Shown here piece by piece: positions 1-3,925 of a DNA stretch of 5,429 nt. This stretch comes from an uncultured Clostridium sp. GTDB lineage: Bacteria > Bacillota > Clostridia > Lachnospirales > Lachnospiraceae. How positions within the stretch are numbered: the stretch's first letter is position 1; each line of letters opens with the position of its first letter. Location of the stretch: positions 1-5,429 of the forward strand of contig CALELW010000092.1 of NCBI GenBank assembly GCA_937902905.1, written 5' to 3'. The position numbers and the translations under genes were made by a program. Under the pieces are notes generated by a model. That model made no database searches, was not told the origin of the DNA, and saw only the letters and a program-made list of their open reading frames with translations.

Positions 1-115
1 CCTTAAGGGAAGTAACGAGGGATTTCTCTGGTTTTGCAGCTGTAATCTCAGAGAAGTCGGAACCAGTCATATGTCTTCTTGACGGTGTATATGGGTTATA
101 GCTTTTGATTCCCAT
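1..115 (-). CDS. rplB: 50S ribosomal protein L2, N-terminal part (cut by window edge)
   Basis: Only the first 38 codons and one base are inside the window. The protein begins MGIKSYNPYTPSRRHMTGSD and continues through a KPEKSLV segment, the characteristic L2 N-terminus. L2 is a primary 23S rRNA-binding protein of the large subunit, near the peptidyl-transferase centre and the subunit interface. The start ATG (115-113) is preceded by an AAAGGAG ribosome-binding site at 129-123, seven bases away. It follows rplW as in the canonical S10 operon, but with an unusually structured 132-base gap (116-247). Identity is secure. Nothing can be said about the missing C-terminal part. Confidence 0.97.
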   Translation of the reverse strand, partial: MGIKSYNPYTPSRRHMTGSDFSEITAAKPEKSLVTSLK

Positions 116-175
116 GATGTTTCTCCTTTCAATCTTTATCATCACGCTTTTGACTGCGTATATTTGCGATAACCA

Positions 176-222
176 GAGTGACACAGATTCATGAGGAAGC
201 ATCTGCTTCCGAGGTGTCACTC
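176..222 (-). promoter_or_regulatory. Nested RNA hairpin between rplW and rplB
   Basis: Read on the minus strand, GAGTGACAC (222-214) pairs perfectly with GTGTCACTC (184-176), a 9-bp outer stem. Inside it GGAAGC (210-205) pairs with GCTTCC (200-195) around the tetraloop AGAT. The two stems are joined by an asymmetric internal loop of 3 and 10 bases. No U-run follows, so it does not look like an intrinsic terminator. It lies after the rplW stop and about 47 bases before the rplB ribosome-binding site. It could stabilise the mRNA, be a processing site, or bind a ribosomal protein such as L2. The stems are seen directly; any function is inference. Confidence 0.6.
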
Positions 223-247
223 GTACCGCTTAAGGCTGATCTTCTGA

Positions 248-527
248 TTAAAGTCCTTCGAAGATCTCGATATCCTTGCTCTCTTCTGTAAGAGCTACGA
301 TAGCCTTTTTGGTCTTGGCAGTTTTTCCAACTACCATTCCACGGCGTTTTTTCTTTCCATCGTTTAACTTTTGTTCCCTCGAACATCTTCTCAACAGCCT
401 CTTTGATCTGAGTCTTGTTTGCTTCCGGATGTACAAGGAATGTATATTTCTTCTCACCCATGGCGTTCATGGATTTCTCTGTGATAACCGGACGGATGAT
501 TACGTCATAGTACTGAATACTTGCCAT
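248..527 (-). pseudogene. rplW: 50S ribosomal protein L23, frameshifted with a small deletion
   Basis: L23 binds 23S rRNA at the exit of the peptide tunnel and is the docking site for trigger factor and SRP. Codons 1-55 (MASIQYYDVIIRPVITEKSM to GTKVK) are normal L23. The frame then breaks at about 362-363: the remaining 37 residues (DGKKKRRGMVVGKTAKTKKA to IEIFEGL, stop 250-248) are in another frame. Compared with remembered L23 proteins, about seven residues (a VNT-containing beta strand) are also missing, so roughly 20 bases are absent. Joined and repaired, the product would be about 99 residues, the usual length. As written, the first frame runs on to a stop at 191-189, giving a 112-residue protein with an unrelated tail. 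The start overlaps the rplD stop (TAATG), and its Shine-Dalgarno GAGGAGG (544-538) lies inside rplD, implying translational coupling. A sequencing or assembly error is the simplest explanation. Confidence 0.9.
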
Positions 528-1147
528 TATGCGTATACCTCCTCGATAGATGCAACGGCATCCTTTGTAACAACTACGGTGTTGTGTTTCATAACATCGT
601 ATGTGTTGATTGTAGCCGGTGTTGCAGTTTCCACGTCAGCGATGTTTCTTGCAGAAAGAATTACGTTCTGATCGTTGTCAGCTGTGATTACAAGAGCTTT
701 CTCTGCTTTCAGGTTTGTAAGAACCTTCTGCATCTCTTTTGTCTTAACCTCAGCAAGTGCAAGGCTGTCAACAACAACAAGTTTATTATCCTGAACCTTG
801 GATGTCAGAGCGGATTTAAGAGCTGCTCTTCTTTCCTTCTTGTTCATTTTTACTTCATAGTCTCTCGGAACCGGAGCGAATACAACACCGCCGCCTGTCC
901 ACTGTGGTGCACGGATGGAACCCTGTCTTGCATGACCTGTTCCTTTCTGTCTCCATGGTTTTCTACCACCGCCACGAACTTCAGAACGTGTCTTAGCTTT
1001 CTGTGTTCCCTGACGTTTATTAGCGAGCTGTAAAACAACTGCCATATGAACCAAATGCTCATTTACCGGAGCGGCAAATACGGAATCGTTCAAGTCGATT
1101 TTCTCTACTTCTTTGCCTTCCTTATTATAAACAGATACACTTGCCAT
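527..1147 (-). CDS. rplD: 50S ribosomal protein L4
   Basis: This 206-residue protein is full length for bacterial L4. It has a globular alpha/beta body and, at about residues 50-88, the conserved basic loop with RSEVRGGGRKPWRQKGTGHA and a following RQGSIRAPQWTGGG. That loop reaches into the large subunit and lines the peptide exit tunnel. In Escherichia coli L4 also represses its own S10 operon through the mRNA leader; whether that happens here is unknown, but the structured rpsJ leader makes the question relevant. Ribosome-binding site AGGAGG lies nine bases before the ATG (1147-1145), 25 bases after the rplC stop. The TAA stop overlaps the rplW start by one base. Confidence 0.98.
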   Translation of the reverse strand: MASVSVYNKEGKEVEKIDLNDSVFAAPVNEHLVHMAVVLQLANKRQGTQKAKTRSEVRGGGRKPWRQKGTGHARQGSIRAPQWTGGGVVFAPVPRDYEVKMNKKERRAALKSALTSKVQDNKLVVVDSLALAEVKTKEMQKVLTNLKAEKALVITADNDQNVILSARNIADVETATPATINTYDVMKHNTVVVTKDAVASIEEVYA

Positions 1148-1172
1148 CTGTGTCTTCCTCCTTTCCGAAAAG

Positions 1173-1802
1173 TTATGCCTTAACGGATTCTTTAATAATT
1201 ACTGTTGATTTCTTCGGTCCCGGAACAGCTCCCTTAACCAGAATCAAATTATTTTCTGCATCTACGCGGACAATCTCAAGATTCTGAATGGTAACCTGTA
1301 CTGCACCCATCTGACCAGGCATTTTCTTACCTTTGAATACTTTACTTGGATCGGATGCCGAACCGTTGGAACCAGCATGTCTATGGAATTTGGAACCGTG
1401 ACCCATTGGTCCGCGAGACTGTCCATGACGCTTAATTGCACCCTGGAAACCTTTACCTTTTGTCTTCGCAGTAACGTCAATTTTGTCACCGGCTTCAAAG
1501 ATGTCTGCTTTAATTTCCTGGCCCAACTCATACTCTGCAGCATTCTCGAATTTAAACTCTGTGAGGAATCTCTTATTCTCGATACCTGCTTTTTCTAAGT
1601 GTCCTTTTACCGGCTTGTTCACTAATTTCTCGCGAACATCGCCATACGCCACCTGTACTGCTTCGTATCCGTCGTTCTCAACTGTCTTAATCTGAGAAAC
1701 ATATACCGGACCAGCCTGAAGTACGGTAACCGGTGTCAACACACCGTCTTCGTTGAAAATCTGAGTCATTCCAACTTTTGTAGCTACAATAGCTTTCTTC
1801 AT
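1173..1802 (-). CDS. rplC: 50S ribosomal protein L3
   Basis: This 209-residue protein begins MKKAIVATKVGMTQIF, the typical bacterial L3 N-terminus, and matches the usual length. The signature stretch at residues 115-147 (KGKGFQGAIKRHG, then GPMGHGSKFHRHAGS) forms the extension that reaches the peptidyl-transferase centre. GKKMPGQMG at 158-166 contains the glutamine (Q164) that is methylated in E. coli L3 by PrmB. L3 is an early assembly protein of the 50S subunit. The frame stays open 18 codons further upstream, but ATG 1802-1800 is preferred because an AGGAGG site (1816-1812) sits nine bases ahead of it and homologues start here. The 109-base gap from rpsJ can form two hairpins. Confidence 0.98.
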   Translation of the reverse strand: MKKAIVATKVGMTQIFNEDGVLTPVTVLQAGPVYVSQIKTVENDGYEAVQVAYGDVREKLVNKPVKGHLEKAGIENKRFLTEFKFENAAEYELGQEIKADIFEAGDKIDVTAKTKGKGFQGAIKRHGQSRGPMGHGSKFHRHAGSNGSASDPSKVFKGKKMPGQMGAVQVTIQNLEIVRVDAENNLILVKGAVPGPKKSTVIIKESVKA

Positions 1803-1831
1803 TTCTTCTTTCCTCCTATAAAATCTACAGC

Positions 1832-1908
1832 GGATTGATTTTCTCAAACCAATCATCCTAGATGGTTACTGTTTTGTCCTGAACCGTAGACCGCATCATA
1901 ACCATAGG
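1832..1908 (-). promoter_or_regulatory. Two adjoining hairpins in the rpsJ-rplC gap
   Basis: On the minus strand CCTATGGTTA (1908-1899) can pair with TAACCAT plus AGG (1868-1857), a 10-bp stem with a 2-base bulge and a 30-base loop. Immediately next, GGATGATT (1858-1851) can pair with AATC-A-ATCC (1840-1832), eight pairs with one bulged A. The two helices abut and share two bases, so they compete slightly. The second ends about 16 bases before the rplC ribosome-binding site. There is no U-run of terminator quality. A role in setting rplC translation or mRNA stability is possible but unproven; chance folding cannot be excluded. Confidence 0.35.
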
Positions 1909-1911
1909 TTT

Positions 1912-2232
1912 TTATTTCATTTTGATGTCAATTGCAACGCCTGCAGGCATTTCCAAACGGGAAAGTGCATCTACAGTCTTCTGTGAAGGTGTCAATACAT
2001 CAATCAGTCTTTTGTGAGTTCTCTGCTCGAACTGCTCACGGGAATCTTTGTATTTGTGTACCGCTCTAAGAATGGTAACAACTTCTTTTTTCGTAGGAAG
2101 TGGCACAGGCCCACTCACCTTTGCTCCCGTTTTCTTTACAGTATCAATCAGTTTAGATGCTGCAAAGTCGATCAACTGATGATCGTATGCCTTCAGGATA
2201 ATTCTCATTTTCTGACTTTTTTTACTTGCCAT
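1912..2232 (-). CDS. rpsJ: 30S ribosomal protein S10 (NusE)
   Basis: This 106-residue protein is S10 throughout: KMRIILKAYDHQLID at 8-22, the long loop KKTGAKVSGPVPLPTKKE at 33-50, TILRAVHKYKDSREQFEQRT at 53-72, and PAGVAIDIKMK at the end. S10 is a 30S head protein and, as NusE, also binds NusB and NusG in antitermination and transcription-translation coupling. It is a few residues longer than the common 102, through an extra MASKKSQ-type N-terminus. The Shine-Dalgarno AGGAGG (2250-2245) is strong but 12 bases from the ATG. It is flanked by a 7-bp hairpin and can pair with an upstream leader segment. First gene of the operon, behind a promoter at 2549-2521. Confidence 0.98.
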   Translation of the reverse strand: MASKKSQKMRIILKAYDHQLIDFAASKLIDTVKKTGAKVSGPVPLPTKKEVVTILRAVHKYKDSREQFEQRTHKRLIDVLTPSQKTVDALSRLEMPAGVAIDIKMK

Positions 2233-2300
2233 AAAAAATAGTCGCCTCCTTTTCGTACTTTATTTGGTAATAGTACGACAAGTGGTGACTGTACACTCAT
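2205..2300 (-). other. Possible 31-codon overlapping reading frame in the rpsJ leader (doubtful)
   Basis: An ATG at 2300-2298 overlaps the stop of the 8-codon leader ORF (ATGA). It opens a frame of 31 codons that runs through the rpsJ Shine-Dalgarno and ends at 2207-2205 inside rpsJ, in another frame. It has no Shine-Dalgarno of its own and could only be translated by re-initiation. If it were, ribosomes would cross the rpsJ initiation region. The predicted peptide resembles nothing I know, and chance is the likeliest explanation. Confidence 0.12.
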
Positions 2301-2352
2301 CCGTGTGTGTCATATCGGTTCATTCAAAAATCCTCCCTACGGAGGCTTGACT
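2240..2352 (-). promoter_or_regulatory. Anti-Shine-Dalgarno / Shine-Dalgarno pair of rpsJ
   Basis: The leader segment AGTC-AA-GCCTCC (2352-2341) is complementary to GGAGGC-GACT (2249-2240), which is the rpsJ Shine-Dalgarno and its 3' flank. That makes ten base pairs with a 2-base bulge. The same CCTCC can pair locally with GGAGG (2336-2332), and AGTC is also part of the stem 2358-2348 with 2312-2302. The two folds cannot coexist, so the leader could alternate between an open and a blocked ribosome-binding site. The complementarity is seen directly; switching is inference. Confidence 0.5.
2297..2323 (-). CDS. Putative 8-codon leader peptide ORF ahead of rpsJ
   Basis: An ATG at 2323-2321 lies eight bases after a strong GGAGG (2336-2332) and is followed by codons for MNRYDTHG and a TGA stop (2299-2297). 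The Shine-Dalgarno is as good as those of the ribosomal genes, which is why this tiny frame is reported. That GGAGG is also the right arm of the local CCTCC/GGAGG hairpin, so ribosome binding here would free CCTCC to pair with the rpsJ Shine-Dalgarno. The peptide shows no run of one amino acid that would mark a classical amino-acid attenuator. It could equally be a chance result of a purine-rich hairpin arm. Confidence 0.35.
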   Translation of the reverse strand: MNRYDTHG

Positions 2353-2520
2353 CACACGTTTATCTGCTCCTTGGCAGAAAATATGTTACTGTACAGTGAC
2401 TTGCCGTCAGGGTTCCCGGCCGAATTTGCTGATCTCGGCCTCTTGACATTCGCTCCACGGAAAAACCCACCAGATGGTGGCAACCTCACGCTTCATCGCT
2501 ATCATGTCACAGCAAATATT

Positions 2521-2549
2521 AGTCTACCATACCTTTTTCCATAATGCAA
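2521..2549 (-). promoter_or_regulatory. Predicted sigma-A promoter of the S10 operon
   Basis: On the minus strand there is a -35 TTGCAT (2549-2544), a 17-base spacer, and a -10 TAGACT (2526-2521) preceded by TGG, an extended -10. The -35 matches TTGACA at four of six positions and the -10 matches TATAAT at four of six. Optimal spacing and the TGn motif compensate. Transcription would start near 2513. It is the best promoter-like match I found between the upstream terminator-like palindrome and rpsJ. Confidence 0.65.
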
Positions 2550-2581
2550 GCACTTTTTTTCACGAAAACTACAAGCCATGC

Positions 2582-2648
2582 AAAAAAGGTAAAAACAAAT
2601 TTCGTCGGGAGCTCGCTCACGTAAGAAAATTTGTTTTTTAGCTTTTTT
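2582..2648. terminator. Likely bidirectional intrinsic terminator
   Basis: AAAAACAAATTT (2591-2602) pairs perfectly with AAATTTGTTTTT (2627-2638), a 12-bp stem. Its loop carries a smaller GAGC/GCTC hairpin (2609-2618). Outside the stem are A6 (2582-2587) and T6 (2643-2648), giving a U-tract on either strand. On the minus strand it would stop readthrough from the gene ending at 3163 just before the S10 promoter. The stem is mostly A/T, so efficiency is uncertain. Confidence 0.55.
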
Positions 2649-2651
2649 ATA

Positions 2652-2752
2652 GGGCGACAGCCCGTGACCGAGCAGGCTCTGCCTGCGAGGTTGCATGGCG
2701 CAGTGTCTGGGGCGACAGCCCGTGACCGAGCAGGCTTTGCCTGCGAGGTTGC
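2652..2752. repeat. Two tandem 43-bp double-hairpin repeats
   Basis: The 43-base units at 2652-2694 and 2710-2752 are identical at 42 of 43 positions, with a 15-base spacer (58-base period). Each holds two perfect hairpins: GGGC-GACA-GCCC and GCAGGC-TYT-GCCTGC, separated by GTGACCGA and followed by GAGGTTGC. The only difference (C at 2679, T at 2737) falls in a loop, so both stems are preserved. The GC-rich sequence contrasts with the surrounding AT-rich DNA. It resembles REP-type intergenic repeats in form. Long minus-strand frames crossing it are repeat-encoded and not credible proteins. Confidence 0.75.
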
Positions 2753-2784
2753 TGGCTTGTAGTTTTCCGGGCGCACTTGCAGGC

Positions 2785-2802
2785 TGGCAACTTGCTTTTA
2801 GC
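2785..2802. repeat. 18-bp direct repeat, copy 1
   Basis: TGGCAACTTGCTTTTAGC occurs here and again, identically, at 3127-3144, 342 bases apart. Its core TGGCAACTT also appears inverted at 3071-3079. Together with GGTTGC ends of the 43-bp units, this suggests remnants of a repeat family spread through the spacer. Confidence 0.65.
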
Positions 2803-3021
2803 CCCATCTCGCCAGCACCTCTCTCTTTCCAAGCGTTCCCCGCCAAATCCATGGCGTTCCCCACCCCATGCAACGCTTTTCCCTCTTTTTCTCCCTAAGC
2901 GTTGTCTATTTCGCTCGTTTCACGCCTCTTATCGCCCTTATTCTGGCAAATCACGCCCCAAAAACAACTCTTTCTTCTATATTAATGCTCCAGCGTTGCT
3001 TTTGAAACAACCTCGTTTCGT

Positions 3022-3069
3022 TCTTATGCAACTCTTTTTTACTTTAACACCAATTTAGGTTGCATAAGA
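3022..3069. repeat. 11-bp inverted repeat (hairpin)
   Basis: TCTTATGCAAC (3022-3032) pairs perfectly with GTTGCATAAGA (3059-3069) around a 26-base loop that is AT-rich. It could be a cruciform or RNA hairpin in the 3' region of the upstream gene. No T-run follows on the minus strand, so it is not called a terminator. Confidence 0.5.
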
Positions 3070-3126
3070 CAAGTTGCCAGCTTTACTTCCTTCTCTTTTA
3101 CCCGGCAACACCGCGCGCACCAGTGA

Positions 3127-3144
3127 TGGCAACTTGCTTTTAGC
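3127..3144. repeat. 18-bp direct repeat, copy 2
   Basis: Identical to 2785-2802. It lies 19 bases beyond the stop of the gene ending at 3163 and runs into a doubled 9-mer (TTTTAGCAA at 3138-3146 and 3147-3155). Confidence 0.65.
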
Positions 3145-3162
3145 AATTTTAGCAAAGCGCCC

Positions 3163-3906
3163 TCACACCAAATACTCCTGAATATAACAATCCAGCACTC
3201 TGGTGTTCAATGGTGCACTTGAACTTTCATGAAGCAATAAAACATCCCTGCCAATCAGCAATTGATTCATCTCAAAGGCATCCAATTTTCGCAGAACCGC
3301 ATTATAATAATCCTCATTATCCATCATCCCAAAATGCTCCAAATAATAAATCCTGCCGGTTCGCGAATTCATAACCGTAAAGTCCGGATAAAAGGTAACT
3401 CTCCGCCCATGCACCGTGAGTTCCAATGGCTTTTCATATTTATACACTACACCATAACGCCGTAAGTGGTCCGCTATAATTATCTCTGACTTCGAGCGCA
3501 CACGTTCACCATTTGCCGTGAAGTATTCGCCAGTCACTTCCTCATCCAACGTTTTCGCAGCATAATCTTCATTTTCAAACATCTTAACTCTTTGTTCAAT
3601 AGGAATAAAATCCGGAGTAAATAAAACTTGCTTACCTTCATGCATCTGAGAATACACATCTTCCAATTCAGAATCCGAGAAAAATTCAACCGCCTGTCTT
3701 CCAGCTTCAATTTTAGCATTTAATATAGGAAGTAACTTTTTATAATACCGGTCTTTTGCCAGCATCCTAAGCTTATCCTTTTCGCTTTTTTTCACATATT
3801 CTCCATTAAAATAATATTGAAATGCCCCTCGCACTTTCCAGCAGATAAAATTACCCCCATTTGACATTTCAACACTCTTTGCAGCTTTCCTGCACACCTG
3901 CTCCAA
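3163..3906 (-). CDS. PD-(D/E)XK nuclease-like protein of unknown role
   Basis: The C-terminal half (about residues 135-247) carries RVRSKSE (E141), then FYPDF (D175) and YYLEH (E190, H191), followed by FGMMD. The order E, PD, (E)xx fits the PD-(D/E)XK restriction-endonuclease-like fold; the usual lysine after the second acid is not obvious. I recall similar proteins with VRSKSE, YPDFTI and YYWEHFG motifs as common hypotheticals in Lachnospiraceae. The N-terminal part (about 20-60) has a WKVRGAFQYYFNG segment and a lysine-rich helix. The frame cannot extend past an in-frame stop at 3939-3937. The TTG at 3906-3904 gives 247 residues but lacks a Shine-Dalgarno; ATG 3867-3865 (234 residues) is an alternative. 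It starts about 19 bases after the lipoprotein gene and is probably co-transcribed. DNA substrate and activity are unknown. Confidence 0.75.
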   Translation of the reverse strand: MEQVCRKAAKSVEMSNGGNFICWKVRGAFQYYFNGEYVKKSEKDKLRMLAKDRYYKKLLPILNAKIEAGRQAVEFFSDSELEDVYSQMHEGKQVLFTPDFIPIEQRVKMFENEDYAAKTLDEEVTGEYFTANGERVRSKSEIIIADHLRRYGVVYKYEKPLELTVHGRRVTFYPDFTVMNSRTGRIYYLEHFGMMDNEDYYNAVLRKLDAFEMNQLLIGRDVLLLHESSSAPLNTRVLDCYIQEYLV

Positions 3907-3925
3907 CAGCCATATAACGCCCGCA

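Larger units (their letters stand above)
2233..2513 (-). promoter_or_regulatory. Structured 5' leader of the S10 operon
   Basis: About 280 bases separate the predicted transcription start (near 2513) from rpsJ. Stems visible on the minus strand are: GTGAC (2510-2506) with GTCAC (2400-2396); CCACC (2480-2476) with GGTGG (2471-2467), followed by GTTTTT; GGCCGA (2440-2435) with TCGGCC (2423-2418); ACTGTACA (2397-2390) with TGTACAGT (2295-2288); TCTGC (2378-2374) with GCAGA (2367-2363); CGTGTGAGTCA (2358-2348) with TGACACACACG (2312-2302), one mismatch; CCTCC (2345-2341) with GGAGG (2336-2332), followed by ATTTTT; and TCGTACT (2278-2272) with AGTACGA (2259-2253) just before the Shine-Dalgarno. 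This density suggests a regulatory leader, possibly an L4-type autoregulatory site. I cannot assign it to a described class. Confidence 0.65.
2564..2767. repeat. 204-bp block with 15-bp inverted ends
   Basis: GAAAACTACAAGCCA at 2564-2578 is repeated perfectly in inverted orientation at 2753-2767. Allowing one bulged T, the match extends four more bases inward. The adjoining GCCATGCAA (2575-2583) also has a perfect inverted match at 2691-2699, at the end of the first internal repeat unit. The block contains a long AT-rich palindrome and two 43-bp tandem units. I see no target-site duplication and no transposase gene. It could be a dispersed non-coding repeat, a MITE-like remnant, or a structured 3' end. 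It ends 15 bases upstream of the S10 promoter -35. Confidence 0.55.
2768..3162. other. Gene-free, repeat-rich spacer
   Basis: No frame here on either strand has a ribosome-binding site with a plausible protein. The plus strand is strongly pyrimidine-rich from about 2800 to 3060. Inverted repeats include CAACGCTT (2871-2878) with AAGCGTTG (2897-2904); TCTTATGCAAC (3022-3032) with GTTGCATAAGA (3059-3069); and GTTGCC (3073-3078) with GGCAAC (3104-3109). A 9-base unit TTTTAGCAA is doubled at 3138-3155. It forms the 3' flank of the gene ending at 3163. None of the stems is followed on the minus strand by a clear U-run. Confidence 0.6.

Noticed and set aside
189..527. rplW as a genuine 112-residue L23 with a new tail, or a programmed frameshift
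   Set aside because: The tail after codon 55 is unlike L23. The correct continuation is in another frame but lacks about seven conserved residues, so slippage alone could not restore the protein, and no slippery heptamer is evident.
1803..1856. An 18-codon upstream extension of rplC
   Set aside because: The AGGAGG site lies within this stretch at the right distance from ATG 1802-1800, and L3 proteins begin MKKAI here.
2305..2544. A 79-codon plus-strand open frame antisense to the S10 leader
   Set aside because: No ribosome-binding site or known similarity, and the minus-strand promoter and leader explain the region better.
2652..2752. CRISPR array
   Set aside because: Only two copies, a 15-base spacer and strong internal hairpins, with no cas genes nearby.
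2564..2767. Complete insertion sequence
   Set aside because: The block is 204 bp, has no transposase frame and no visible target-site duplication.
2502..2873. A 123-codon minus-strand open frame across the repeat block
   Set aside because: It is Cys/Arg-rich, encodes the repeated CSVTGCRP from the tandem units, lacks a ribosome-binding site and covers the S10 promoter. It is best explained as a repeat-derived frame.
2777..3058. A 93-codon plus-strand open frame in the spacer
   Set aside because: No Shine-Dalgarno and no recognisable domain; its Ser/Pro/Phe-rich composition follows from the pyrimidine-rich strand.
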